Shown: one piece after another, positions 51,463 through 63,810 of the stretch | How the letters are laid out: every line of letters begins with the position of its first letter | Position numbering within the stretch: the first letter of the stretch is position 1 | Source: Lineus longissimus | Taxonomy: Eukaryota > Nemertea > Pilidiophora > Heteronemertea > Lineidae | Length of the DNA stretch: 64,000 nucleotides | Direction: 5' to 3' | Assembly: GCF_910592395.1 (NCBI RefSeq) | Contig: NC_088311.1 | Span: 7,940,501-8,004,500 of the forward strand | Notes under the pieces: model-generated | Databases searched by the model: none | What the model was told of the DNA's origin: nothing | The model's input: the letters and a program-made list of their open reading frames with translations, nothing else | Program-made: the position numbers and the translations under genes

Positions 51463-53568
51463 CGAGCTTCCCGTTAACTAGCTGTATCGGCTAGTGATAT
51501 TGGAGGGAACTGATATCGGAGCTGGAGTATTGGAGTAAACATACAGACAGCTTTCGTTTCAGGTGTCATACTAACTTAGCCGGATAACCTTAAAGTCACC
51601 TTCAGTAGGGGAATACTGTTCTGTTGTGTCTGTTGGTCATTTTGCTCTGAAGAGGGAGAAATACTAACCAGAAAGCTCTCGTAAACCCCATAGTGACACA
51701 CCTCATTTTATACACTGCCTTCAAATGAATTTATCTTAAAGGTCACCAATGACATTTTAGATAACATTAGCGTTGAAGTGTTCATTAAGTCGACTAATAA
51801 AAACATCAATATCTTGCTAACGGGCTATCGGAAGCAAATTCGTATCACCGGAGTACATCTTTGATCTTCAAGGGGATCAGTAGCGCCGGAGAAGAATATA
51901 CGATGAGAGACCATCATCTTCCATGGAAAGATTCAATAAAGAAAATATTGAGTAAGAGCTGAGCGTCAACTGGGACATTTTCAGCTCTATAGACAATCCT
52001 GGGTGATTGTAATGTAAGTAGGAGGAAATCATGCACTGCGGAGGAAACCTAAGCATGAGGAGGTGGACTTTAGAAGCCTAAACATGATGTAACAGCCCTG
52101 CAAACCAATACACTACCCAACTGTCTGATTCCAATCCGTAAGGTGCACCCACAATCTGTTGCAAAGACTCCGTGATAGGCATGCCATTTATACTGCCTCT
52201 GCTCCAAAGCGCAATATCCGACGATGTCTCGACCGTGATTCTCCATGACAAGCTTGTTTGCCGCAGGTGAACTGAGCTGGAATAACGACATGTGTTGGAG
52301 AAGCAGGTTTGTATGATGAAGCAACGGCTTGGCTCGGCAACGATCACAAAAGTCCCAGCTGTTTGAAACACAGCGAGGGTGGAGCTGAAATAAGGCATAA
52401 TCTGAGGTGCTTCTCCAACAGTTTGGTAAAATGACAACTCCGAGTAATTTTTGATGGACAACCAATACAGACAGTCAGGTACCGATTTCTATCTGAAAAC
52501 CTCAAGACAGTCTTTTTGACTGCTTCCAAGTGTTATCTTTTAACTGCCTCTGACATTTGTACCAACCCGAGAAGATTTTTGCAATCAAAAAGAAGCCTTT
52601 TGCATTTTACATATAAAGTGTACATTTCAAGCATGTCACATTGCAACCAGGGCGTTTTAGGAGAGACATCTATCATATATATGAGGTTAAATCTTGATAC
52701 AACCGCTTGATGTTAATTATAGATATCAACCCTGACAATTGCTACCCACTCCGAAAGAAAATTGGATTTCACCTCATAACCTTCACCATTATTAGCCATC
52801 TTTGGTGACTATTATTGTCAAAATACACATCATAACCAGCTTGATGTGATATTTGGTCTGTCACATATGTTTATGTTTAGCAAAGATCTGGCCCTTCTAT
52901 GAAGAACCAAAACTACTTTGACGTGTTCGACAAAAGCATTCATGACAACTGCCTCTGATACAGGAACATGTTTTGTGGCAAGATGCATCTCATTTCACCA
53001 TGGCGACCCCTTAAAGGAACACAACTGTCTTCTTGGAAATGCAACCAGGGCAATCAGACTGCCAAGACATGTCAGTTCTCTCGACCTTGATGTGATAGTT
53101 GGTGTAACCCCTGAGCACAGTTTTCAACATACCTGCACAAGAGACACTTCTCCCAGAGAAAAAATGTGCTGTTCGTAACTCTAGATGAAATGAATGGAGA
53201 ACCAAATAAGGTCATAATATATTTATTAAAGCAAATACTATTTCTCAACAATCAGACGCATGTAATCTTTTGACTAATATTCTCATATTTTTTCATATCT
53301 GACTCATATTTTCAACAAAAAATATCTGGGCCCGCTGCAAAATCCTCGTGGAAGCTAAATGCTAACATGACTAAAACAAAGGAGCATTTATAGTCTTAGC
53401 TATAAAACCAGGACAAATATAGTATCAGCACAAACCAGTGTATTGATTCCAAAGATCAATGTAATCTCAATCTAGTTATCATAAATGTGACAATATCGTC
53501 AACAGCAAACCTTGACCTTTTATATTACCAAACATTCATCATCCAAAAAGCCTAAATGTCATTTGGAG

Positions 53569-53729
53569 GGCTGGGCTGAGTTGTTCAAAATGACGTTAGG
53601 TTTAACGGAAACGTTAAGTCTTAACGTGAACATTTCAATGGGTGTAACTGAAAGATATAACATCCGTAAGGATACTTAACGTAACTGTTAAGGATAACGT
53701 GACTTTTGTGCTTTGGAACAACCGGGCCC
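53569..53729. mobile_element. TIR element rich in TTAACG
   Basis: Left end GGGCTGAGTTGTTCAAAATG and right end (reverse complement) GGGCCCGGTTGTTCCAAAGC. The inside alternates GTTAACG/CGTTAAC-like words in both directions. About 160 bp, non-coding. Confidence 0.6.
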
Positions 53730-53974
53730 TGCACTTTAATCTACTGTTAAGAAACTCTTGAAAAATCCAGTTGCCTATAAACAATGATGAAATGATCCAG
53801 GGACCATGTGCTCACCTCGGGTAATGTAATGCACGTCATTTACAGTGGATATGGGGAGAACAGTTCCTGGCTAGTTTCACCAGTTTTGAATCCATTGAAT
53901 AATATCATTCTTCTTGGCTCAATAGCACAGAAGAAAATTACCGGTACCATCTAACTATAGCTTTTTGGTTATAA

Positions 53975-54440
53975 AGTTGACTGAATTTCAGGGTTATTGA
54001 AGAGTGTACATGTCACATGGAAATTGGTTGACATCTGTTCAACAGTTTAGGAGTATCATTCATTGGATTTTCAAGACGGTGGCCTGGCGGCCGTATTTGT
54101 CATGGGATTTGACTGAAAATTAGGGATATTGATAAGAGTACATAGATACATAATCACATGAAGATTGGTTGCAATCCGATCATTAGATTCTGAGTAATAG
54201 GACTTTGTTTAATTTTCAAGATGGCTGCCTGGCGGCCATATTTGAATTCCGAGCGGGAGGCCAGAGAGTAGGTCATATCGCGAAAAAGAAAAATAAGTCG
54301 GGGCTTATAGCCCAAAGCTACCATTGCACCAAGTTTTAGACATCTAGCCCTAGTGGTGACGAAACGTGCTCTGCTAACGGACGACGACGGACGCCACGGT
54401 ATCGTATAAGGAGAGATTCTGAATGCACCACAAAATTTTA
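53975..54440. repeat. Dispersed repeat with two 125-bp tandem units and a conserved tail
   Basis: Each unit ends in a form of TTTTCAAGATGGCTGCCTGG followed by CGGCCATATTTG. The tail contains GACGAAACGTGCTCTG and GGACGACGACGGACGCCACG. The minus-strand frame at 54154-54483 runs through it and is probably not a gene. Confidence 0.6.
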
Positions 54441-56231
54441 CCAATGGTTTACTACTCATGCTACCTTTAATCCTCACCAACATACATCACACTACGATCA
54501 TGACAGCATCAATTTTATGATTTGTGTTCTTCGTCAATTTGAGTTGATGAAGCGGGTCATTATTGGTTATGTGGTCGGTGTTTACTGGTCAGTTCGAGCA
54601 TAAGCATGATCAAATTGCACTTGATACGATCTTTATCAAGTAATGAATTAGGGTCAAACAGTTAGAGAACCAGATTACGATAAGTCAGTAATGGGGAGGC
54701 ACTGGTGTTGAAATAGTTGTGCCCTGACATAGTGCATGACATTTTTTTATCGTACAACATTTTTCTAGGTTCAGTGTGTCTATATATCTATACATGAATG
54801 TAATGCTTTGTTGTTGCCCAAAGCTGGCATGGCGGTACTCGGTTTCACAAGGATATCATTGACAACAACAAGGACGGAACACTCCACCGAAAAACCAGGT
54901 TACGTTCCAAGCTCTCAGCCAAGTTCCCCACAAACCCCAGACCCATAGCTCTCCGGCATCTTGTCCACCCACGACCCCGGTTCCTCGGCATACAAACCAA
55001 TGCACTCCCAAAAAGCAAACAAGAGAATTAGAAGAAAATTCACTCACCATTAGCATGATTGGACAAGTTCTCCATACTCATCGTCATCACTTGATATATT
55101 CGCCGGTGACGATCCATTTTCTCGGCCATGGTGTCTTTTCAAATCTTCCGTCTTTAGAATGTCATCTTCTGCCGGGTTTGCCTGATATCATTAGAGCATG
55201 TACCCAGGTTCCGTACACACTTGAAACATGTCAACCCATTGGTTCATTATAAACACCAACAGATGGCAGAAGTGAGTCTGTCATCTTGTCTGAACATCGT
55301 CCTTACGAAGTTGCACACAATTTATTTGACATTTAAGGGGATAGATCGATGCTATATTGAAGGTCACCTTATCCAGTATCGTTTAACCCTTGTCATTAAG
55401 ATCATTTTTGACATTATAGTTGTAAAATGAGTTACCAGAATGGGCCTTTAAATCGATATTACCTGAATCTCGAGCAGACAATTCCTTTTGCTACTTTAAA
55501 ACTGCCAGATTTTTTTGTGTTTTATTTCCTCAGATTTTGTGAGCAACCAATCGTTTTTAAACAGAAGAACAGAAAAGGAAACTTTAACTTAACAGTTTCT
55601 GAACTGATCCCTAGTAACTTCTATGTGAAAAACCTCACTCAATCCCATCTATTGGCTACGAAAAAGAATTTAAATATCAAAGTCTTCACAGGCCTTGAGA
55701 GTCTCTGCAAATGATCACAACCACAATGATTTCAGATGCTATCAATTTAAGTACATACACCTTTAGCTGAAAAGCAAAGACATTATGTTAATGCTAGTTC
55801 AATCATAGCTACCACGTGAGCTAGCAAGTGACTGCATGCACTACAACAAACAAAACACACAATCAGGTCCTATCCATTTTGCCAAAAATTCTGTGTAGTT
55901 GATAGAGTTGAATTGTTATTCATAGGAGAATAGGACATTTCTAGTTTTTTTACCCATAGCCCAGTTAAACATTTCAAGTAAAACTGAAAGACAGAACAGA
56001 ATTTTCAGATTTTGACTCCATCAATTACTCATGTGCGATGACCGGTACCATAACAGATACAGATATGCACATGCATAACCAGATGAATTTGAAAAAAAAA
56101 TTTGTTCCAACTTCTGGATTATTTAAAGTCCTCAGAGGCACTGGAAATGATTAACTATGGCAAAGCCAAAATAACCTTAACAGAGAAAATCTTTATGAAA
56201 ACACAAGAAAATACCTGAAAATGTGACTTAC

Positions 56232-56411
56232 ATTTCACTTGTAATGGAAGAATTTCGTGACATCGACTTTGGCGATAAGTCGAAGTCACTATCAGATCTG
56301 TATAGGAAGGACTCTCTTCGCTGGGGAAGGTTCTGTAACACCAGACCAGCAGACGGGCTCGCCCCGTCCAGCGGGCTACGATTCGGTGAGGTGCCATTTT
56401 CCACATCAAAG
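56232..56411 (-). CDS. PDE4: PDE4 exon 2: first half of UCR1
   Basis: 180 nt, residues 88-148. Acceptor TTTTTGCAG at 56412 and donor GAAAT|GTAAGT. It opens with [15 protein letters not shown], as in vertebrate PDE4, and contains [18 protein letters not shown], the start of UCR1. Ser122 in R-R-E-S is the family's conserved PKA site, whose phosphorylation activates long isoforms. The exon ends NSSITSE and splits codon 148 (AT|G, Met). It joins in phase 2 to the exon 28 kb away that begins [10 protein letters not shown]. Any isoform starting downstream of this exon would lack the PKA site. Confidence 0.97.
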
Positions 56412-59400
56412 CTGCAAAAACAGGAGGAGACAAAGATTAAAGAAGCTGTTTTAAATCATACAATGGAAGCGATGCAACTCCTTCAAGAAAGATGCTTTAT
56501 CTGGTCATGTATTTTTCCTGCTCCTTTGAAAGGAATGTTTTGTTGACTGATAGAGCAAGGAAAATATTGATTTTTCATCAACGAGAATGATTCAAGCCCT
56601 AGTTGCAAATAAGTGATTTTTATTGCAGCCTGCAAATACTACGGCTACAATATCAGATCATCGTCATCAGATCAACGATTCGACTACAGTCAGATCAGAA
56701 GCAGATCTAGTATCGTGATTGCACACTAGATGGCAAAGCGAGGGTTCTCTATTCTAACATTGATTTATTTCCTACAACATTATACTGGTTGCTGCTCCGA
56801 TAACTCCATCTAATGAATTTTATTCTGTGGTTGCCACATGAACCAGGGTACACATTTCGGCTACCTCCAGTTGATTGGTTCAACAACACTGCGCGATAAA
56901 TTGGGTCCCCAATTCCTCCTCCATACCAGAGTTTTTAAAACAATTCTCTTTATTGCTTTTTTAGCAGCCACCCTGGAGAGCTTATCAGAACTTCCCACTC
57001 TGTCAGCCTGACAAGTTGCGTCAATGCCTTAGCCCCCTATAACCACAGTGGCCAATCATAGCCCGCTTACCATGGTGGCCAATCAAATGAATATACCGGA
57101 CTCACCCAATCTTTGAATTTAAGAGGGGTGATATGAACTCCTCACAGTCCTCAATTTCACCAGTCACAAAATATTGCATTGGTCCATTGTCACCAGATAT
57201 CTATTCACCAAGCAATACGGTCCAATCTATTGGGCAATTTGCTAACACTGGAAACCATGTCAGAAAAATCAAATTTATATCATCTGGGGAGCCATTTTCT
57301 AATAGTTGGATGGATTTTAGCGTCTTTGGCACAAACAAGGATAGGGGAACATCGGGGTCAACTTTTCAACATGTAGGCCTTACCTCGCCACCAAACCATC
57401 GACCAGGTTTAGGTACAGGGTGGAGATATAACGAACCATGGCCCTTTTCTACACTCCCGAGGCGCCACCCTAAAACATCGTACCACTCTCACTTGGTGGG
57501 TGAAGAAGAAGACTTAAAGTGGTCTCATCCTAGCATTATGGTTGTTGTGACTTTGTCTTCATGAGACATGTTGATATGAATGGAAATTACAATCAAAACC
57601 TCTCAAGAACGAACACAACTACTACAATAATGGGCACAGACATGACCAACCTGTGAAAGTATGTCGCCCAACTCTTATGGCATTAGAAAACCTATCTCAA
57701 GGTCCAGGTTGACATTGAGAATGAATGAACTAAGATTTTTGGAAACTGCTAAAATATGTTCATTAGAAAACCAATCTCGACAAAACTTCCCGAGGAGTCC
57801 AGATTGATGCTGAGAATGACCTCAAGATTTTTGGAAACCGCTCTACATCACGTACATGTAGGGTGTTTCAGCCAATACATTTTGGCATATACCAATCCGC
57901 CAGCAAGGCCACCTTTGAACAGCCGAGCAGTTGTCCCCACCATTTCTGCTATACATGAGGACACGCGAAGTTTGTCAAATGTGAATGTCACACTAACTAT
58001 ACTTGAGCCTCCTTTTCTGCACGGCTGGAATCTTTAGGTTAAAACTGGTGACCCTCAGTTGATACGAACATCACGCAACTAATCTGCTGACTCACACTGT
58101 CGCTGGAACAGTGTACCAATCGAAAACCTTAAAGGGAATCGTCAGTTCAAAGGCTTGTTTGCTGTGCAAGTGCTGAATACCAAGTCGTAGTGTTGTCAGG
58201 GATATCTGTACATTGATGAGGTGTTGGCGAGAGTGGAATACCAAATAAGCCCAGGATCAATGGATGGGCTGGCAAACAAACTAATAACTCTGATCTGAAA
58301 CAGTTTGAAAAACAGCCCTAATTTGTATCATGACAAAGTGCTGTAATTATGCACATTTGCTTGGTTGGCAATAATTCTACGATCAATGTGCACCAATTTT
58401 TTCCCAAATGCAAATGCCAGTGCAAGTTGCATCGATGCTTGTGAAAAATTTGGTTCAGAAGATGCATTTGTCATGTACAATGAAAGTTCCTTCATTGATG
58501 TCTTGTATTTCCACAGGCAGAGCAATCGTTTTGATCACAGGAATAATGTGATTACCGGAAGTAGAATTACAGCTAAACTTAATCATTTCATATTGGAGGC
58601 AAGTTATGATTCATAAAATGTTTCCCACATAAACCCTTTCAAGAAATCAGGATGATGGGGCAGATGGAAGATGTATGAGTCTACACATTTCAAGAGGAGG
58701 TTCTCCTTGCACACACTAGCACAGAATGATGGAAGCCCAAGAAATCGTAATCATATCATCACATTAGTGCTTCAAAGATCAGCTATGAAAACTTAAGACT
58801 ATGAGAACAAGAGAACTCGATGGGTTAACGACATACTGATGTATACATCCAGGTAGATGCTAGCATCATCCTCAGAAACAATAGCGTAATACAATACGAA
58901 CAAAGAACTGTAGATGATAAAAGGGAATTTTGAGAAGGTAGCATATGTACAGGCAGCACAGATCATTAGGTTTGTCAAGCAAATGAACGGCAAGACTAAA
59001 GTATCATGTAGATTATTGGAAAGCTTGATCAAGATGAAAGAAGGATATACCAATATCTACCATGTATTATTTCACATATCCTATTACAGCGATGGTCAAA
59101 GCTAATACTGGATGTGTTTTTAAAATACCATCCCACTCCTCCCCCTATACCCATGTATCCAAAGTTACTGAGTCGCTTTATTCTTTATTCTTCATTCAGA
59201 AGAAGAAGATGAAGAAGAACTGCGTCTCCAATCTAGCTATTATGCAAGTCTTGATGCTAACTTGTAGCGATAACCTGTTTTTGTAGTTGCCAGTCAGAAA
59301 AAGGTGATTTAGTGTGCTACATTAGTGCCAAATGAAAAATTGCTTCAACAGCAACACTGCTCATAAAGATTTATACATGCCCAGGTCAAGATACGATTCT

Positions 59401-61031
59401 TAATCATGTCAAAAGATTCTTCCTCGCATCCGAACAGTTGTTTTGGAGCCAAGGGCCACTAGACTGTTAGCCAATAGATATCCAAGACAAAACCACCTTT
59501 CATTTAACAAAATGATAAAGCCATGTCTTTTGGCCAAGATCAGCTTAACCAGGCTTGCTTCAACAGAAATTTAAAACCATTGCTTGAAATAGCTCATTGC
59601 TTGACAAAGCTCACTGCTCATTGCTCATTGCTCGATGTTTCCGCAGTATAATGATTACGAGATAGTATACATGTAGCCTCTAAAAGGATATCGAATTTAT
59701 ATCAAAACAATTTATGAACACATTGATCAACTTGGCAGAGTGCTGTGCAAACTGACCGTGTGGTGCCCTGGTGTAATGAACATGACAATCAGTGTCCCTT
59801 AATACACCGAAAATCATAACGTTACTGGTACATGTAGGGTAACCTGAACTGCTGGAGCGCAGCTAGAGGAATAGTGGGAAAAAGGGCGGGTACCTTCCCT
59901 GACATCCCGGTGTGAAGGAGGCCCCATCCTTAGTCCTGACAAGCAATTTTGGCAAATCCCAATGAATTTTTTTGCGCTGTACAAGTTCAATTAGCTAAGT
60001 TAGAAAACAATTACTTTATTGTTTTCGTAATTTGTAAAGGGAAAAGAACTCTAAAAACACTAACACCTTTTGACAAACATATGACATCATTATTTCACTT
60101 AGCACACGGCAAAATTCCCGTTCATTTTTAAGTGATGTTCAAGGTTTTTCTATACCCAATCCCCTTTTAAAACTTAGCAAAGAATGGTTAAAGTACTCAA
60201 CCAAATGCACTTGACAATGCAATCTGTTACATAGATCCTCAAACATGGCCAAGAATTGTCATAAAGATTCATCTGACTTTAATTCGAAGATATATCTGAT
60301 GTGAAACTACTTTCTATTAGCACGCCGAGTGTCTAATGGTGGTTTATGACAGATATCCATTAGATGATAAAACGTTCTTCAAACACTTTGAGTTATCACA
60401 CTTATACAGCACTTTGCTAGCACCCCAAAGCTGTGATTATGACGTACCCTTTTAGGAGCAAGATGAGCTGGTGTTAAGGTGGTCAGGGCTTGTCACGATG
60501 ATAGCAGATCTCAAGGCCATCACAGGATGGTCGCTCAAAAATGTCAAACAGAGCGTCGGGGACAATTTTATGAGATTTGCCTCGAAACATGAGACATTAT
60601 CAGAAAGTCTGAGAGACTAGCATACTGTAAAATATGAAGTTTTCACAAAGCTTATATAAAGTTGTTGAATTTGTTCAATTTCAATTGATACTATACACAT
60701 CGCACTAGCTGCCGAAATTTACTGGTTGTTGCATTATACATGTAGTTCAAGTTTTTTAACTCTTTCTTTATATTTACGATTGTTAGCCAGTGCATTTGCG
60801 AACATTTCAAAAATAAAACACATGTAAAAATTTCTTGGGGGACGACAAACCAGATCTCTTCTTCATCAAAATGGATTAAATGAGGGGACGGGTCACAACT
60901 TCGGGTCATCACTTTATACTTATCCAATAAATTTGTCAAGGAAACAGACAACCAAAATATAACCAGACAGCCCGAGGAGTGATGAATTTGAACATGTTGT
61001 GAAATAATAAGGCGAGAAAATGCATGCATAC
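56412..61031 (-). other. PDE4 intron 1
   Basis: 4.6 kb. It includes a 143-codon plus-strand open frame at 57133-57564 without recognisable content, and the dispersed repeat copy near 60708. No further first exon was identified. Confidence 0.75.
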
Positions 61032-61294
61032 CTTCTTGATCTCTGCAGTAGCACAGAACCGTGCTTGCGGGTAAAAATAGACAGCCCCGCATTCAGTCGA
61101 GACATTTTCGGAGAATGGTGCGGACTGAGTAAGTTATCCCGAGAAACATGCACAAATGAAGTGGCACGAGAACTGCTATGTGTCCGCGTCATACATGCAT
61201 GGTGCACCTCCATCGACGACTTCTCCTCTTTTGAAAGAGTGAATACCGTTTTGGTCGTACTTCCACTCGAAAGCTTCTGCTGAAATTGCGCCAT
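61032..61294 (-). CDS. PDE4: PDE4 exon 1: long-isoform N-terminus
   Basis: This exon encodes residues 1-87 plus two bases of codon 88. The ATG at 61294-61292 is the first in its frame, with an in-frame TAA ten codons upstream; the peptide begins MAQFQQKLSSGS. It is Ser/Thr/Arg-rich with basic clusters, and ends LLQRSR before donor AAG|GTATGC. The split codon AG|C gives Ser, producing RSRSFDVENG across the junction. That matches how mammalian long PDE4 N-termini run into FDVENG. N-termini of this family direct subcellular targeting and are poorly conserved, so no localisation can be read here. The reading past the donor is intronic. The start is well supported; upstream untranslated exons cannot be excluded. 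Confidence 0.88.
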
Positions 61295-61948
61295 TTCTGA
61301 AGTGGACTCCTGCGTTGTGAATTACTTTAAAATTCCAAAGAGACAATATTGACTACAACAACGCCAATAGCTTTAGAACCACAATGTATTATTCACTTAT
61401 CAGTTGCTTGTTACTCCACTAAAGTGGCCTATTCAAAATTAAATGTTAACATGATGGTTCACACAGTCGCACAGACAACTACATAAATCTAGAACATGTT
61501 GTTGCCTCTGTTGGAATCCTAATTATCGACACTACACGAAAGCCATCCTTCCTTCTAGAAACAACTGTGTGAACGCAGCGCAATCAGAAAAAGACTATAT
61601 GATATTTCCATAGAACATTGGTCAGATAAGACTACATGTATTTATTATTTCCATACTGGTCTGATGATGACAACCAATGCCTTCCCACGAAATGTCCGAA
61701 GATATTGATGATAAGTCACTTAAAGTGTAACAACAGCCATGCTGTCAGAAAGGCCATGTTATATCCACAACGAAATATCAATGGTGATGATAGTCCCCTC
61801 TTGCCTGAGCAGCTATCTGACTGAGAGTGAGGCTTCGTTCTGGCAACAGTGTTTATGTATGAAACGTACATCTGAGGGGTGCTCAGTGCTATTGGAGTAC
61901 TCGTAATGGGATGCAACTGCATCTAAGCGGTAACTGAAAAATCATACA
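61295..61948 (-). promoter_or_regulatory. PDE4 5' flank / presumed promoter side
   Basis: Directly upstream of the long-isoform ATG. No CpG-rich block, TATA box or CRE was clear enough to call. It may contain 5' untranslated sequence. Confidence 0.3.
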
Positions 61949-62107
61949 CAGTGGAACCTCCCTTAGCGGATACCTCTCTATCAAGGACACTAGTTGTGGT
62001 CCAAAAGTGGTTGTTTCCATTAGATCGACCTCTCTAATCAGGACATCTCTCTATTAAAAGGACAGCACTTGTCAGTCCAGAGGGTGTCCTTAATAGAAAA
62101 TTAACTG
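61949..62107 (+). mobile_element. MITE copy 4
   Basis: 159 bp from CAGTGGAACCTCCCTTAGCG to AATTAACTG, followed by TA; the left flank is CA rather than TA. Internal GACCTCTCTAATCAGGACAT matches copy 1. Confidence 0.78.
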
Positions 62108-63123
62108 TAATTTGCTCTCCAATTAGAAGGGCAAAGCCATGTTGCACAACTCTGATATCAGTACTATACTCCTTCAGGTGGTAAAGGGAATTGTTGAACT
62201 ATTTTAAAAATGTAAAATGCACTTTATGTTCCCATACAATTGTGAATATAATCATGTTATAACTATGCAAGGCCATGTAATTAGGGGGGGGTATACCCCC
62301 CAAGCATGAACACATGTTTTGAATTCGGTCCAAAAAATGGCACTCTTCAGTTTTATAGCGGTGTTTATTGCCGCCAAAGACCAAGGCCTGGAACTACATG
62401 CAAGTTATCAAGGTTTGGTTCAACATCATATTATTTGTTCTGTCAGTTTGGCCTACATAGACACCTGCAGTGGTAGAACTGTTTTCTCTCTAAAGGGGTC
62501 CTGAGCCATTCTGATTAGATTATTCAACGGAAGATCTAAAGTCATATTTCTGCAAACACTGTTTTTTAATATTTTGTAAACCCCATTTTTTCAAGATCAC
62601 ACCTCCGACTTTAGACCGGAAGTAACATGAGGGGTTAACTAAAAGTTGGGGTCCGTGATAAGGCATAATTAGCACATTACTGCCATGACCAAGAGCAAAA
62701 GACGAGTAATAAAAAGATAAGACAACCATCGAGATGTGATCAAGACTTTATGGGACACATTTTGACAGGCTATAATGATGGTAGGCAATGATGTTTGGGC
62801 GAATAAGCAGCTCCAATCATCAGCTCTTTTTTCATGAAGAACTCACGCCTGGCTGACATATCAAGTACGCAAGACATATTTGCACTACTCGCTTTCTGGT
62901 CAACAAATCACCCCCAATATGTGACTGAGAGAGACCAGAGTCCTCTGCCTCCCATATTTTTTCTATCACACTGATTTATGAACATATTCTATCCCCCCCT
63001 CCTTCCGCAGGTTTGACCCCATCACGCTCACTTCTACACTGTTAATTGGTCTACACTGAAGAATCTTTCTGTTCAAAACATCCTGAATCTCATGGTCTCA
63101 TTCTCTCTATAAATGTAGTGTAG
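62108..63123. other. Upstream flank, no gene seen
   Basis: Short open frames only, without motifs or splice context. Confidence 0.6.
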
Positions 63124-63412
63124 ATAACCTAAATCTTGAATCTTGATCAGATACAGAAAATTTGGTGGTCAAGACACTGTCAAAAATGGGTAAAACCTTT
63201 TCTGGTTGAACATGCTATGGTTATATAACCGAAATCATGAATCTTGATTAGATGCAAAAACGTTGGTGCTCATCGATCAAGACAAAAGGGGTAAAACATT
63301 TTCCAGTTGAACATGCTATAGGCATAAAGTATGTAACCTCAATCTTAAATCTTGATAAGATGCAAAAACCTTGTTGGTCAAGGGGTAACACCTTTTTTGG
63401 TTAAACAAGCTG
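63124..63412 (+). repeat. About 95-100-bp imperfect tandem repeat, three copies
   Basis: Each copy runs TAACC-AAATC-TGAATCTTGAT, AGATGCAAAAA, TTGGTGGTCAAG, GGGTAAAACCTTTT, GGTTGAACATGCT. The third copy is shorter. Confidence 0.8.
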
Positions 63413-63747
63413 AATGAAGGAGTAATACGGCATTTAACCACCCACACCAATCATCTACACACTGTTTCCTAATTAGTCTCAATGCAGTGGGACTCATGGG
63501 AAATTACGATGGCCATACAGATTGTGATATAAAGATCATTTGATTCACTTCAATTAATCATCAAGATACCTTTGTTTCAGTCAACAATCCATTATCAAAA
63601 GAAAAAAGTTTAGATAACTCTGCTTCTAAGTGAAGTCACACAACCGACAACACTAATACAGTTGGCCGGGTTTTCAGACCTAACTTATTTGCAATACCAA
63701 AACATACATGTACCAACATTTGAATTAGAAGACTCTGTTAAGGAGCA

Positions 63748-63810
63748 TCTGTGGTCAAATGGTTCGGACTCTCGACCAGCGGTCAAGAGGTCTCTGGTTG
63801 AAACCTCACA
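63748..63810 (+). mobile_element. tRNA-like SINE head
   Basis: TGGTCAAATGGTTCGGACTC (box A-like) and CTCTGGTTGAAACC (box B-like) at tRNA spacing. Confidence 0.5.

Larger units (their letters stand above)
28166..56231 (-). other. PDE4 intron 2: 28-kb intron splitting UCR1
   Basis: Accounts for 44% of the window. It holds both candidate alternative first exons, five tandem or duplicated repeats, three tRNA-like SINE heads, two TIR elements and three TGACGTCA palindromes. Long introns hosting internal promoters are typical of PDE4 genes. No nested gene with recognisable domains was found on either strand. Confidence 0.85.

Noticed and set aside
52070-52465. Two overlapping minus-strand frames of 131 and 127 codons
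   Set aside because: Both frames are open over the same bases with no recognisable family. I could not decide on a real gene.
54154-54483. 109-codon minus-strand open frame
   Set aside because: Lies in a dispersed repeat with two tandem units and a conserved tail, so it is a repeat shadow.
54820-55056. Plus-strand frame (FHKDIIDNNKDGTLHRKT) and its W/C-rich minus-strand shadow
   Set aside because: No start codon, no family and no splice logic.
57133-57564. 143-codon plus-strand open frame in intron 1
   Set aside because: Composition is mildly protein-like, but no motif, homologue or splice partner was recognised.
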